From an uncultured Phascolarctobacterium sp. (GTDB lineage: Bacteria; Bacillota; Negativicutes; Acidaminococcales; Acidaminococcaceae), in the NCBI GenBank assembly GCA_949285135.1, contig CASDXO010000013.1, forward strand, positions 167,607 to 231,606: a DNA stretch of 64,000 bases. Reading direction: 5' to 3'. The notes beneath the pieces are model-generated. The model had not been told where the DNA came from, searched no databases, and saw nothing but the letters and a program-made list of their open reading frames with translations. Made by a program: the position numbers and the translations under genes. Shown piece by piece: positions 16,104 through 26,071 of this stretch. Numbering within the stretch: the first letter of the stretch is position 1; every line of letters starts with the position of its first letter.

Positions 16104-17074
16104 TTATTGTAACCGGTGGTGCTGGATTTATCGGCAGTAATATTGTCAAAGGATTGAACGACCGTGGTCGTGATGATATTTTAGTTGTAGACAATCTGAC
16201 AAATATGGTGAAATTTAAAAATATCCAGGGCCTGAAGGTCATGGATTATATGGATAAATATGCCTTTGCTGACGCCCTAAAAGCAGGGAAGTTTAATCAT
16301 GAAAAAATAGATGTTATTTTCCATGAAGGTGCCTGCTCCGATACTATGGAGTATGACGGCAAATATATGATGGAAAACAATTTTGAATATACCAAGAATC
16401 TGCTGCATTTTTGCCTGGACAGAAAGATTCAGCTGCTGTATGCATCTTCTGCTTCTACTTATGGCAGTGGTGCGCATGGCTTTAAAGAAGAACCTGCCTG
16501 TGAAGAAGCGTTGAATGTCTACGCTTTTTCCAAGCTGTTTTTTGATAACTACCTGCGTCGCCTGTTGCCGCAGGCACAAAGCCAGGTAGTAGGTCTGCGC
16601 TATTTTAACGTTTACGGGCCGCAGGAAAATCACAAGGGCAAGATGGCTTCTATGGTTTATCAGATGTATAACCAGTGGAAAGCAGAAAAGAAAGTGCGTC
16701 TGTTTGGCGAATATAACGGTTATGGCCCCGGTGAACAGACTCGTGACTTTATTTATGTCAAGGATGTAGTTAAAGTAAACTTCTATTTCTGGGATCATCC
16801 TGAAATCAGCGGTATCTATAACTGTGGTACAGGACATGCTCATCAGTTCAACACATTGGCTAAAGGCGTGCTGAAACACTTTGGCAGTGGTGAGCTGGAA
16901 TATATTCCGTTCCCGGAAGTATTAAAAGGCAAATATCAAAGCTTTACAGAAGCAGATCCGTCCAATTTGCTGGCAGCAGGCTATGACGGCGGCTTTACCG
17001 ATATTGAGGAAGCAGTAGCAGAATACTGCGCATTGCTGGATAAAACCGGCGGTTATTACGTATATGAAGGCTAA
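16100..17074 (+). CDS. hldD: ADP-L-glycero-D-manno-heptose 6-epimerase HldD
   Basis: A 324-aa extended SDR. NAD(P)-binding GGAGFIGSN starts at residue 6. The catalytic region has YASSASTYGSG and the YAFSK (YxxxK) pair. It epimerises ADP-D,D-heptose to ADP-L,D-heptose for LPS core assembly. It starts in a 4-nt overlap with hldE and ends 11 nt inside gmhB. Confidence 0.96.
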   Translation: MIIVTGGAGFIGSNIVKGLNDRGRDDILVVDNLTNMVKFKNIQGLKVMDYMDKYAFADALKAGKFNHEKIDVIFHEGACSDTMEYDGKYMMENNFEYTKNLLHFCLDRKIQLLYASSASTYGSGAHGFKEEPACEEALNVYAFSKLFFDNYLRRLLPQAQSQVVGLRYFNVYGPQENHKGKMASMVYQMYNQWKAEKKVRLFGEYNGYGPGEQTRDFIYVKDVVKVNFYFWDHPEISGIYNCGTGHAHQFNTLAKGVLKHFGSGELEYIPFPEVLKGKYQSFTEADPSNLLAAGYDGGFTDIEEAVAEYCALLDKTGGYYVYEG

Positions 17075-17567
17075 GGCTGTATTTTTAGACCGTGACGGCG
17101 TTTTGAATGTAGATGTTGATTATCTGTACAGGATTGAAGATTTACATTGGATAACCGAAGCGCCGCAGGCGCTTGCTTATCTGGCTGATTTAGGTTATAA
17201 ACTTTTTGTCGTCACTAATCAGAGCGGCATTGCTCGCGGTTATTATACTGTGGCAGATATGCAGCGTCTGCATACTTATATGCAGCAGGAACTGCGCAAA
17301 TATGGTGCACAAATTGAAAAGTTTTATTATTGCCCGCATCATAAAGAAGGTAAGGTCGCTGAATACGCTGTAGAGTGTGCTTGCCGTAAACCAAAACCGG
17401 GGATGCTTCTCAAAGCTATGGAAGAATATGCCATAGATAAAGAGCAAAGCTTTTTAATCGGCGACAGTAAGAGAGATATAGAAGCTGCCCAGGCAGCAGG
17501 TATTCAGGGTTATTTATTTAGCGGCGGCAGTCTGCTGCAATTTGTACATAATATTATTAAAGGCTGA
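17064..17567 (+). CDS. gmhB: D-glycero-beta-D-manno-heptose-1,7-bisphosphate 7-phosphatase GmhB
   Basis: A 167-aa HAD phosphatase: FLDRDGVLN nucleophile motif, TNQSGIARGYY, a Cys/His zinc-binding segment (CPHHKEGKVAEYAVECACRK) and IGDSKRDIEAA (motif IV). It removes the C7 phosphate before adenylylation. With its neighbours it completes the four-protein ADP-heptose pathway. Overlaps hldD by 11 nt. Confidence 0.95.
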   Translation: MKAKAVFLDRDGVLNVDVDYLYRIEDLHWITEAPQALAYLADLGYKLFVVTNQSGIARGYYTVADMQRLHTYMQQELRKYGAQIEKFYYCPHHKEGKVAEYAVECACRKPKPGMLLKAMEEYAIDKEQSFLIGDSKRDIEAAQAAGIQGYLFSGGSLLQFVHNIIKG

Positions 17568-17572
17568 AAAAG

Positions 17573-18598
17573 ATGGAATATAAAAATATTTTAATTATCA
17601 AAATGAGCTCTTTGGGAGATATACTGCATACTTTACCGTTCGCAGCAGCTTTGCGCAAACGGTATCCACAGGCTAAAATAAGCTGGCTGGTACATCCGCA
17701 GTTTGCCGGTTTTGTGCCTGATCCTCCCGTTATTGATGAAGTCTTGTATTTTGATAAAGTAAAATTCAAACAGATGAGCTTAGCTGATAAAATAAAATAT
17801 TTTTTTTCCATGCGCAGCCTGCTGCACAGCAAGCATTTTGATTTAGTCATTGATATGCAGGGACTGTTTAAAAGTGCTATTCTTGCAGCTATCAGCGGCT
17901 GCAGTAATCGTATTGGCTACTGTGAGATGCGTGAAGGAAGCGGTTTAATCAGCAAGGCCGTTTGCGGCAGCCATAGTAAGGCGCATGTTATAGAACGTTA
18001 TCTGGATGTAGCGCGTTATTTAGGTGCTGACGTTCAGAAAGTAGAATTTCCCATGCCTGATTTGACTGCGGAAAGTAAAAGCGTGCAAGAAAAGCTTGCT
18101 GCGCAAAATGTTACAGGAGATTATGTAGTTTTTGTTCCCGGTGCCAGATGGCAGACTAAAGAGTGGCCTGTGGAATATTATGCCAGACTGGCAGCCATGA
18201 TTACCGCTGATGGCACTGCTGTCGTCTTAGCCGGAGGACCGGATGATATGGCAAAAGGCGGCAGGATTAAGGAATTGAGCCCTGCAGTGGCTGATCTTAC
18301 AGGACAGACGAGTCTGAGAGAGTTGGCGGCGCTTATCAAAGGCTGCAGCGTATATATCAGTGCGGATACGGGTCCGCTGCATTTTGCCGCTGCTTTAAAG
18401 AAACCACTGATTGCCATGTATGGCCCTACTAAAGCAGACAGGACCGGCCCTTATGGCAGTGATAAGGCGTCAGTGCTTTTGTCACCTGCAGCATGTGCAG
18501 GCTGTCTTAAAAAGGCATGTAACGATTGGCATTGCATGCATGATATTACTCCTGAAATGGTTTATAAGGTTTATAAAGAAAAGCTGGTGAGGATATGA
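17573..18598 (+). CDS. GT9 heptosyltransferase (WaaC-like)
   Basis: A 341-aa glycosyltransferase family 9 protein. It opens with the family signature IIKMSSLGDILHTLPF and has the donor-binding region DTGPLHFAAALKKPLIAMYG. It should transfer L-glycero-D-manno-heptose from ADP-heptose to Kdo or to the first heptose on the cytoplasmic face of the inner membrane. SSLGDILHTLP is closest to heptosyltransferase I (WaaC), but this cannot be fixed by eye. Overlaps the next GT9 gene by ATGA. Confidence 0.9.
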   Translation: MEYKNILIIKMSSLGDILHTLPFAAALRKRYPQAKISWLVHPQFAGFVPDPPVIDEVLYFDKVKFKQMSLADKIKYFFSMRSLLHSKHFDLVIDMQGLFKSAILAAISGCSNRIGYCEMREGSGLISKAVCGSHSKAHVIERYLDVARYLGADVQKVEFPMPDLTAESKSVQEKLAAQNVTGDYVVFVPGARWQTKEWPVEYYARLAAMITADGTAVVLAGGPDDMAKGGRIKELSPAVADLTGQTSLRELAALIKGCSVYISADTGPLHFAAALKKPLIAMYGPTKADRTGPYGSDKASVLLSPAACAGCLKKACNDWHCMHDITPEMVYKVYKEKLVRI

Positions 18599-19635
18599 TG
18601 GCAGAGCTAAACGGTAAAAGAATACTGGTAACTTTTTTAATGCATCTGGGAGATCTGACGCTGACTACGCCTTTTATCCATGCGTTGCGGCATGTGGCAC
18701 CGGATGCGCATATCACCTTTCTGGCAGATGAAAAACTGAAAGATGTAGTGCTGCATAACCCGTATTTAGATGAAGTTATCACCATAGATAAAAAGGGCCG
18801 CGACAACAGTTTGCTGGCCCTGGTTGCCTGTGCCCGTAAACTCTCTGCCATGGACTTTGACGTAGTGATAAATCTGCATCCTAATGAACGCTGCTCTTTT
18901 ATCTGTGCCTTAACTAAAACCAAACTGCGTGCAGGTACTACACATACTTTATTTAAACCATTGTGGGATGTATTTACTCCTTTAAACAGGAAAATTCATG
19001 CTGCGGATATGTATCTTAATGTATTGGAGCAGCTTGGAGTTACTGAGATAAAACATAATGGTCTGGAAATTTTCCCGGGAGAGGATCATATAAGGCAGGC
19101 AGAAGAATTCTGGCGGGAAAATGGCGTTTTTGGCAGCGATAAGCTGATTGGTTTCAATATTGGCAGTGCCGTGGTAACAAAGCGCTGGGCGCCGGAGCGT
19201 TTTGCTCAGGTGGCAGATATTCTGGCAGAAAAAGGCTATAAAGCGGTATTTTTTGGTGGTACCATGGATGAAGAGATGGTACAGGAAGCAGTAAGCAGAA
19301 TGCACACAATCCCGGTAGTGGCGACAGGTGCTTTTACTATTGGTACGCTGGCAGCAGCCATGCGCCGCTGCAGCCTGATTATAACTAATGACAGTGGTCC
19401 CATGCATGTAGCAATCAGCCAAAAGGTACCTATTGTTGCAATGTATGGACCTTCCAGTCCCAAATTGTACGGGCCCTATACAAAAGACGCTGTTATTGTT
19501 ACAGCACAGCCGCCATGTATGGGTTGTGCATCCGGCATGAAGCATAAATGTGATGATATGCAGTGTATGACAAGATTAACAGTAGAACAGGTAGTGCAGG
19601 CAGCGGAACAAATGCTGGCACAAAAAGGACAATGA
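18595..19635 (+). CDS. GT9 heptosyltransferase (WaaF-like)
   Basis: A 346-aa second GT9 enzyme: LVTFLMHLGDLTLTTPF at the N-terminus, FNIGSAVVTKRWAPERFA, and ITNDSGPMHVAISQKVPIVA in the donor site. It probably adds the second heptose. A second ATG at 18598 is equally possible as the start; 18595 is kept because it gives the ATGA overlap seen throughout this operon. A cysteine-rich stretch (PPCMGCASGMKHKCDDMQC) near residue 310 is shared in kind with the preceding protein and could bind a metal. Confidence 0.9.
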   Translation: MMAELNGKRILVTFLMHLGDLTLTTPFIHALRHVAPDAHITFLADEKLKDVVLHNPYLDEVITIDKKGRDNSLLALVACARKLSAMDFDVVINLHPNERCSFICALTKTKLRAGTTHTLFKPLWDVFTPLNRKIHAADMYLNVLEQLGVTEIKHNGLEIFPGEDHIRQAEEFWRENGVFGSDKLIGFNIGSAVVTKRWAPERFAQVADILAEKGYKAVFFGGTMDEEMVQEAVSRMHTIPVVATGAFTIGTLAAAMRRCSLIITNDSGPMHVAISQKVPIVAMYGPSSPKLYGPYTKDAVIVTAQPPCMGCASGMKHKCDDMQCMTRLTVEQVVQAAEQMLAQKGQ

Positions 19636-20273
19636 CACAGAAAAAACAGTTATCCCATGAAATAATCTTATTATGCGAGCATATAGATATTGCTCAGTTT
19701 ATCAGTGTTTATATCGAATATTTGCGCAAACAGCAGGTAGAGATACCTGCTGTAAAGATTATCAATATAGGTAATATCAATAAAGCTGAACAGATTTTAC
19801 GGCAGCTAACAGAGCAGAGCTGGTTTGAAGAAATTAAAAAGGTTATTATTTTTGCTGACGCGACTAAAAAACGTATGGAACGTGAACACCTGCTGTACAA
19901 AGTACAGCTGCATACTTTTCTGAAAAACTTTCCAGACTACAGATATTTTCTGTTTCCTTATAAATCGACTGCCGGACGCTGGCAGGCAGGTTTTCTGGAA
20001 GATGTATTGTTAGATACGCTGAAAATGGAAACTTCTGAGTGCTGTGATTATTACAATCTGCGAAATATAACAGAAGATTTTTTGTTAAGCGTAAATAATA
20101 ACAGAGGCAAGGAAAATCGTTTTGTTAACCATAACAGGCATTTCTTATGTACTTATTTGGCCGGAACGAAGAAATATGCTGGCTTAAAGTTAGCGGAAGC
20201 AGCACAGAAAGGTGCTTTTGATTTAGAGAGCAATAAGTTTGATGATTTAAAAGAAGCTTTAATTGCGTTGTAA
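19632..20273 (+). CDS. DUF3226/TOPRIM-like protein
   Basis: A 213-aa protein starting in an ATGA overlap with the GT9 gene. The order of elements (HEIILLCEHIDIAQFI, a central VIIFADATKK strand, GFLEDVLLDTL, and a C-terminal LAEAAQKGAFDLESNKFDDL) matches what I recall of the DUF3226 family, which has a TOPRIM-related fold and is usually found with defence or ATPase genes. Here it is embedded in an LPS operon. Whether the acidic metal-binding residues of TOPRIM are intact cannot be judged by eye. Function unknown. Confidence 0.6.
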   Translation: MTQKKQLSHEIILLCEHIDIAQFISVYIEYLRKQQVEIPAVKIINIGNINKAEQILRQLTEQSWFEEIKKVIIFADATKKRMEREHLLYKVQLHTFLKNFPDYRYFLFPYKSTAGRWQAGFLEDVLLDTLKMETSECCDYYNLRNITEDFLLSVNNNRGKENRFVNHNRHFLCTYLAGTKKYAGLKLAEAAQKGAFDLESNKFDDLKEALIAL

Positions 20274-20289
20274 ATAAGGAGTAACTTCG

Positions 20290-22203
20290 TTGAAATATTT
20301 TACAAGGTTTTTTTCTGACTTACAGCAGGATCTTAAAGCTTTTATTTTTTGGTGTCTAATATTCTCTTTTTTTAGAGCAGTATTTATTGCGATTTATCAT
20401 ACTCAATTAAGTGATGCAGCGTCAGGAGAAATTCTGGTTGCTATGCTTCTGGGATTACGTCTCAGCCTGAAAACATGTGGAATTATTATGTTAGTTGGCA
20501 TAGCAGCTGCGACAATGCCTCATACAGTCAGCAAAAAATGGCCGTCAGATAAGATAAGGTTATGCTGGCATGGTATAGCATTGATATTTTTTACCGTATG
20601 TTTTTTTGTACGTATTCCTTATTATGATATCTTTAACTCAGGTTTTAATATGATGCTGATTAACGGAATGCATGATGATATATATGCTATCCTGATAACG
20701 GCTATTGAAGAGTACCAACTTTTGTACAGGCTGCCTGTCGCGCTGCTAACAGGAGGCATTTTAATCTGGCTGCTGAAAAATTTTTTGCAGCATACTGGCA
20801 GAATTGACTTAACCCAACAGCGATACGGTAAAGTCTGGGCAGCTATCATTATCACGTTATTGCCTGTATTCTGGATATTTGTAAGATACGGGGGAGCATT
20901 TTCTTATTCAATGTCTGTAAATTGGGAAAGCGCTGCGAGAACAAAATCAAATTTATTAAATGAAGCAATTCTTGATGATGGTCAGGCTTTATATCGTGTT
21001 TACTCTATGAAACGAGAGCTTGATAAGGTTACTAATGTTGATATTCCGTTGCATGAATTAAAGCGTAAGATTGCTGAATTAGGCGGCAATAAAGATGCTA
21101 ATACTTTAAGTGAAGCATTTAAAAGAACGGTGATACAGCCTAAATTAAACTATCAACCTGATAATATTGTCGTAGTAATTGGTGAAAGTTTTGGCTTATG
21201 GCCTTTTTTACCAAAGTTTGAACAGTTGGGTTTAGTTAATGAAAGCTTAAAAATTAAAAACTCAGATGAAGGTGCGGCGGTACGTTATATGCTGCCGAAT
21301 GGAAGCGGAACGATTGCTGCTGTTAATGGAATTGTTACTGGTTTGCCAGATACCAGTTTATATGAAAATTATCATCCTAATAGCATGAAGAATAAATATC
21401 AAAGCGGTATTGGTTATATTATGCATCAGCTCGGTTATAAAACTGTTTTTTGGTATGGAGGCTTTTCCGGCTGGCAAAACATTAAAAATTTTGTTTTATC
21501 ACAAAGTTTTGATGAATTTCATTGTGCTGATGAGTTTTCTTATGCAGGCGGTAACGCTTGGGGATGCCCTGATAAGGTGCTATTTGATAATATTAATAAA
21601 TATATTTCGAAGCAGTCGGCGAATGAAAAGGTGTTGCATGTTGTTTTAACCAGCAGTAATCATCCACCCTATACCATAGACGTAGATAAAGAAGGTTTTC
21701 AGCGGAATGAGGTAAAAAAACACTTGCCTAATGATATAGATTCTAATGAGGAAACTTTAACAGAGCTGGGTCATATTTGGTATGCAGATATGTGTATAGG
21801 AAATTTTGCTAATGATTTGAAAAATATAAATCCAAAGAGTATGTTGGTTATTACGGGAGATCATTCAGAACGATTCAGTTTTGCTAAAGAGCAGAATATA
21901 GAAACGTTATCTGCAGTTCCATGTATATTTTATGGGCCAGGTATCCATAAGGAATGGTTTGAAAATGCAGCAGGATGTCATATACAAATTGCTGGGACCA
22001 TTGCAGAAATGATTGCTCCAGCAGGATTTACATATACTGCTTTTTGGCCCAATATGTTTATGGAACAAAGTGTATTTAATCACAGACTTTATGCTGATAA
22101 AGATAAAGTAGATTTACTTACGAAAAATGAAGAAATAAGCTGTATAGCTGACTATGCAAGGAGTATAGCTTCTTGGAGAATATTAAAAGGGAACAATTGT
22201 TAA
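20290..22203 (+). CDS. LTA-synthase-like membrane sulfatase-superfamily transferase
   Basis: A 637-aa protein. The first 200 or so residues contain about five hydrophobic segments. The extracytoplasmic domain has VVVIGESFGLWPF (metal-binding Glu), a nucleophile region PNGSGTIAAVNGIVTGLP and LVITGDHSER (metal-binding Asp-His). This is the alkaline-phosphatase-fold family that moves phosphoglycerol or phosphoethanolamine head groups onto envelope glycans. The start is TTG 20290, with AAGGAG at 20277-20282. It follows the heptose operon closely, so LPS core modification is the likely job. The head group is unknown. Confidence 0.85.
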   Translation: MKYFTRFFSDLQQDLKAFIFWCLIFSFFRAVFIAIYHTQLSDAASGEILVAMLLGLRLSLKTCGIIMLVGIAAATMPHTVSKKWPSDKIRLCWHGIALIFFTVCFFVRIPYYDIFNSGFNMMLINGMHDDIYAILITAIEEYQLLYRLPVALLTGGILIWLLKNFLQHTGRIDLTQQRYGKVWAAIIITLLPVFWIFVRYGGAFSYSMSVNWESAARTKSNLLNEAILDDGQALYRVYSMKRELDKVTNVDIPLHELKRKIAELGGNKDANTLSEAFKRTVIQPKLNYQPDNIVVVIGESFGLWPFLPKFEQLGLVNESLKIKNSDEGAAVRYMLPNGSGTIAAVNGIVTGLPDTSLYENYHPNSMKNKYQSGIGYIMHQLGYKTVFWYGGFSGWQNIKNFVLSQSFDEFHCADEFSYAGGNAWGCPDKVLFDNINKYISKQSANEKVLHVVLTSSNHPPYTIDVDKEGFQRNEVKKHLPNDIDSNEETLTELGHIWYADMCIGNFANDLKNINPKSMLVITGDHSERFSFAKEQNIETLSAVPCIFYGPGIHKEWFENAAGCHIQIAGTIAEMIAPAGFTYTAFWPNMFMEQSVFNHRLYADKDKVDLLTKNEEISCIADYARSIASWRILKGNNC

Positions 22204-22238
22204 TATATTGTCTAATACTTTTATAAAGGAGTTAAACG

Positions 22239-22997
22239 ATGGTTGATGTATCTGTATTAATTCTCGCTAAAAATGAAGAAAGGAATATAGAAGATTGCAT
22301 ACGCAGTTGTTTATTTGCAAATGAAATAATAGTAATAGATGATAACAGTACTGATAATACTAAAAAAATTGCAGAAGGATTGGGAGCCAAGGTTATTAAT
22401 AGGAGCATGAATGGGGACTGGGGAGGTCAACAGACTTTTGCTATTCAACAAGCTAAATATGATTGGATTTTTTTTATTGATGCTGATGAAAGATGTACTC
22501 CAGAATTAGCTGAGGAAATAAGTTCTGTTGTAGGAAAAGGTGAGAAATTCGCTTATTGGATAAAGCGGAAGAATAAATTCAGATATAACAAAGCTACTCA
22601 TGGTAGTTTGAGACCGGATTATGTATGCAGATTGATGCCTGCAGAAGGTTCATATGTAGAAGGATTTGTACATCCTGCTATTATAACTCCGTATGAAAAT
22701 AAAAAGTTAAAAAAACATATGTACCATTACACTTATGATAATTGGGTGCATTATTTTAATAAGTTAAATCACTATACTACTTTAGCTGCAGAGAAATATA
22801 AGAAACAAAATAAAAGTGTATCTTTTACAAAAGATATTTTATTGCGGCCAATTTGGGCTTTTATTAAAACGTATATTTTCGATAAGGGATTTTTAGATGG
22901 AAAGTTAGGCTGGATATTTGCAATAAATCATGCATATTATACTATGTTAAAATATGTAAAATTATATTATTTATATAAAAACGATGGGAAATTATAA
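22239..22997 (+). CDS. GT2 glycosyltransferase (WaaE/KdtX-like)
   Basis: A 252-aa inverting GT-A enzyme: SVLILAKNEERNIEDCI at the start, VIDDNSTDNT, and the DxD-type IDADERCTPELAEEI. This short form, with a basic C-terminal region and no extra domains, is typical of LPS core glucosyltransferases of the WaaE/KdtX group. AAAGGAG precedes the ATG. It is the last gene of the plus-strand LPS core run and is followed by a bidirectional terminator. Confidence 0.88.
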   Translation: MVDVSVLILAKNEERNIEDCIRSCLFANEIIVIDDNSTDNTKKIAEGLGAKVINRSMNGDWGGQQTFAIQQAKYDWIFFIDADERCTPELAEEISSVVGKGEKFAYWIKRKNKFRYNKATHGSLRPDYVCRLMPAEGSYVEGFVHPAIITPYENKKLKKHMYHYTYDNWVHYFNKLNHYTTLAAEKYKKQNKSVSFTKDILLRPIWAFIKTYIFDKGFLDGKLGWIFAINHAYYTMLKYVKLYYLYKNDGKL

Positions 22998-23039
22998 AAA
23001 ATAGAGAGTAAAGCCAACTGGCTTACTCTCTATTTTTTA
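22996..23039. terminator. Bidirectional terminator between convergent genes
   Basis: Long near-perfect inverted repeat (aatagagagtaa-gcc / ggc-ttactctctatt with one bulged A) with A-rich and T-rich ends, placed exactly between convergent reading frames. Confidence 0.9.
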
Positions 23040-24818
23040 TTTTGTAATATCATCGCTTATATTAATTTTTCCTAAATCTGTTTTTAGGTTTTGTAATGTA
23101 TATTTATAATTTAAAGAAGTAAGACTATTTTGTTCATCATAATGATTTGATTGGATATTGAAAATACCGCACATAAAGTCATATATTAAATCATTAGTAA
23201 AAAATTTGTTTTGATTAGTTTTAAGATTATTATAAATATAAGAATTTTTTTCTATATACTCATTAGAAAGATAAGTAAAGAATGGTATACGCACATTGGC
23301 AAAACCGCTGAAATTTGGAGAGCGTCGTTTATCTGGAATTGTAGCATGATCAGAAAAGTAAACAAGTGCCTGCAAATTTAATTTATCTTTACCATAATCA
23401 AATACTCGTTGAAGTACATAATCTGTGTAGGCAAGAGAATCAAGGTAATTTGGTATTAAATCATATTTTCCAGGCTGACTGAATTTGGCAAAATTATATG
23501 GATAGCGATTGATAAAGTTAAAATGACTTCCCATTAAATGTAAAACAATAAAATTATTTTCATTAGGACTAACTTTCTGTAAATTTTCCAGCAAAGCTTC
23601 GTCGTATTGATACTGATTTAAGTTTTGCTTGGTCCATTCTGCTTTGTCTGCTGTATTAGCTACCAGCGTAATTGCTGTTTCAGCGCTGCCTACGTGACCT
23701 TGATTACTGAACCAATAAGTTTTATAACCTGCTTTTTTAGCAATATCTATTATAGAGCAAGATTCATAAAATTTTTTGTTATTATATTGATTAGCTTCGG
23801 TAAGTGCGTGTTCTAAGACGGGTACAGTTTGGTCTTTGCATGCGTAGGCATTCGGAAATAGGATAAAATTTCGAATATTACACATCTTTTTAAGCCAAGG
23901 AGTCGTATTTTGAGGATAATCTGTAAACGCACTCATGTAATCACGAGAGGCAGATTCGCCAATAACCATTATTATGGTAGATGGATGGTTATCAAGGGGA
24001 TTTTTTAGAGATACCTTTAAAGACTGTAAGCGCTCGTTTAGTTTAATTTTGTAAGTTGCAGTTTCTTTAATGTAAGATTTTACATCAAGATATAACTCTA
24101 CAATACCAGTTCGTATAAATACACCTTTTTTTAAATTCCACAGATAAGTAGTTAAAAAGATAAAAATAACAGCTAAAATTGGTAACTGCCAGTTATTAGT
24201 AAAAGTTACGGAAGTAAAACATAGATTACAATACAGAATAATAATAAATGATGCTGCTACTAGTACAGGAGTAAAAATTTGCAATAAAATCGGCAAAGAT
24301 TTAAAAAATTCTATAGTTTCATTATGGTCTGTTTCTAAAATCAGGGTTAATCCTTCATCATTTATGCAAGTATGATACAGCTGATAATATATCCACTGAA
24401 CAATCGGAACAAGCAAAATAATAAATTCTATAACAGATACTAAAGTAAGTGTAATTGTTGGGAAAATATTGAAATATACTAAAAGCGCCTTTAAGGATAA
24501 AGACCAGCCCATAAAATACAGGCCAAAGACAGTATCTAAATGAAAACCGAAATCAGATGATGATTTATGATAGGTAAGATAGTAAAAAAGCGGATAGGTT
24601 ATAATCCACATCCATCCAATGAAAAAATCTAAAAGATAGAAACTGCTCGTTAAAGGAGCATTGATTAAATACATAGGAAGTATAGCAAGTACAGCACAGG
24701 GAAGGAAACGACGTAGCTGTAAATATTGTGCTTTATGACCAAGGCCTTTGGAGAGTAAGAGATACATAGTATATGAAAATATATATAATAAAATGATAGA
24801 AATAAAATATGTGTTCAT
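23037..24818 (-). CDS. Phosphoethanolamine transferase (EptA/CptA-like)
   Basis: A 593-aa membrane protein on the minus strand. About five N-terminal transmembrane segments precede a catalytic domain with IIMVIGESASRDYMSAF (metal-binding Glu), a probable nucleophile Thr in CKDQTVPVLEHALTE, YWFSNQGHVGSAET, LHLMGSHFNF and YFSDHATIP. This pattern fits transferases that add phosphoethanolamine to lipid A or core sugars. Ribosome site GAGGAGT lies before the start. It is divergent from the following GT4 gene and opposite to the flanking operons, which suggests separate control or independent acquisition. Confidence 0.87.
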   Translation of the reverse strand: MNTYFISIILLYIFSYTMYLLLSKGLGHKAQYLQLRRFLPCAVLAILPMYLINAPLTSSFYLLDFFIGWMWIITYPLFYYLTYHKSSSDFGFHLDTVFGLYFMGWSLSLKALLVYFNIFPTITLTLVSVIEFIILLVPIVQWIYYQLYHTCINDEGLTLILETDHNETIEFFKSLPILLQIFTPVLVAASFIIILYCNLCFTSVTFTNNWQLPILAVIFIFLTTYLWNLKKGVFIRTGIVELYLDVKSYIKETATYKIKLNERLQSLKVSLKNPLDNHPSTIIMVIGESASRDYMSAFTDYPQNTTPWLKKMCNIRNFILFPNAYACKDQTVPVLEHALTEANQYNNKKFYESCSIIDIAKKAGYKTYWFSNQGHVGSAETAITLVANTADKAEWTKQNLNQYQYDEALLENLQKVSPNENNFIVLHLMGSHFNFINRYPYNFAKFSQPGKYDLIPNYLDSLAYTDYVLQRVFDYGKDKLNLQALVYFSDHATIPDKRRSPNFSGFANVRIPFFTYLSNEYIEKNSYIYNNLKTNQNKFFTNDLIYDFMCGIFNIQSNHYDEQNSLTSLNYKYTLQNLKTDLGKINISDDITK

Positions 24819-24966
24819 AATGAGAACTCCTCGACATAACGTAAAAGTCTGTAATAATATAACATATAGTATAGATATATTATTAATTAATGTAAAGACT
24901 CTTTGACTATTATATTGTAATATACTGTGATAAAATATAAGTATATGAAATGTTATAGGTGATTAT

Positions 24967-26034
24967 ATGGATGAAAATATTATACACATTGTTATAGCCA
25001 AAACATGGGGTGGCGGTGAACAATACGTTTATGATGTTTGTAAAGAAATGAAAAAAAGAGGATTACAAACATATGTAGCTATAGATAAAAATAATATAGA
25101 AATGCAGAAGAAATTTAGTGAGGCTTCTACAGTAATTGTATCAGAACTGTATTCAATAGCAGGACTGAGAAGTATTAGTAAACTTAATTTTTTCATTAAG
25201 AAAAATAACATTAAATATATTAATTGTCATAGTGGGCATGCTCTTTTGCTATGCTTAATATTAAAAAAATTAACAGGTACAAAGGTTATTATGTTTAAAC
25301 ATAATGCTTTACCAGCTAAAGATGATATATACCATAGATGGCAAAGATCTTATACAGATGCTTACGTTTGTGTTTCTAAATTAGTTTATAATTTACAAAC
25401 AGAAATATTAAATGATGCGGATAAGAAAAAGTTCCATATGATTTATAATGGAATTGATACCAGCAGGTTTAATAAATATAAAAATGATATAAGACAAAAG
25501 GATTTTTATGTAGTTGGCTATGCTGGAAGAATTGCAGCTGATAAAGGTATTGATATATTATTAGAAACATTTTGTAAGTTAGCGAATAAATATAATAATA
25601 CGAAACTTTTATTGGCTGGTGCAGATGAAAAAGGTTATTTGAAGACAATAGAACACTTAATGGAAGCTAAAAATATATCAGATAAAGTTTGTTATTTGGG
25701 AAAACTTGATGATATGGAAAGATTTTATAAGAGTTTAAATGTTCTGGTTTTACCATCTATAGTAAGAGAAGCTTTTGGCTTAGTAATTTGTGAATCTATT
25801 TACTGTGGAACACCTGTAATAACAACTAATAGCGGTGCTCAAAAAGAGATAATAACAAATAAAAAGTTTGGCTGCGTAATAGAGAAAAATAATATAGACG
25901 AGATGTTTAGAGCATTAGAGTATTATAAGTATGATACTAATTATTTTGATAAAGAAGCAAAAAAATATATTCAGAATAAATTTAGTATAGAAAAATGTGT
26001 TGATGGTATATTAAATTTGTATAAAAATATATAA
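24967..26034 (+). CDS. GT4 glycosyltransferase
   Basis: A 355-aa retaining GT-B enzyme. N-terminal acceptor domain opens IVIAKTWGGGEQYVYDV; the donor domain has VGYAGRIAADKGIDILLET and the EX7E-type segment SIVREAFGLVICESIYCG. Very AT-rich codon use compared with the heptose operon. Probably adds a sugar to the core or O-chain. Acceptor and donor unknown. Confidence 0.9.
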   Translation: MDENIIHIVIAKTWGGGEQYVYDVCKEMKKRGLQTYVAIDKNNIEMQKKFSEASTVIVSELYSIAGLRSISKLNFFIKKNNIKYINCHSGHALLLCLILKKLTGTKVIMFKHNALPAKDDIYHRWQRSYTDAYVCVSKLVYNLQTEILNDADKKKFHMIYNGIDTSRFNKYKNDIRQKDFYVVGYAGRIAADKGIDILLETFCKLANKYNNTKLLLAGADEKGYLKTIEHLMEAKNISDKVCYLGKLDDMERFYKSLNVLVLPSIVREAFGLVICESIYCGTPVITTNSGAQKEIITNKKFGCVIEKNNIDEMFRALEYYKYDTNYFDKEAKKYIQNKFSIEKCVDGILNLYKNI

Positions 26035-26061
26035 AAGGCAAATAAATTATTTGCCTTTTAT
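26031..26061. terminator. Bidirectional terminator between convergent glycosyltransferase genes
   Basis: 15-bp inverted repeat (ataaaaggcaaataa / ttatttgccttttat) with a minimal loop; it will open at the AT-rich centre in RNA. Confidence 0.8.
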
Positions 26062-26071
26062 ATAAATGATT

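Noticed and set aside
23037..24818. Phosphoethanolamine transferase considered as an MCR-type colistin resistance gene
   Set aside because: It sits in a chromosomal LPS locus with no mobile-element features nearby, and its motif spacing fits intrinsic EptA/CptA-type enzymes.
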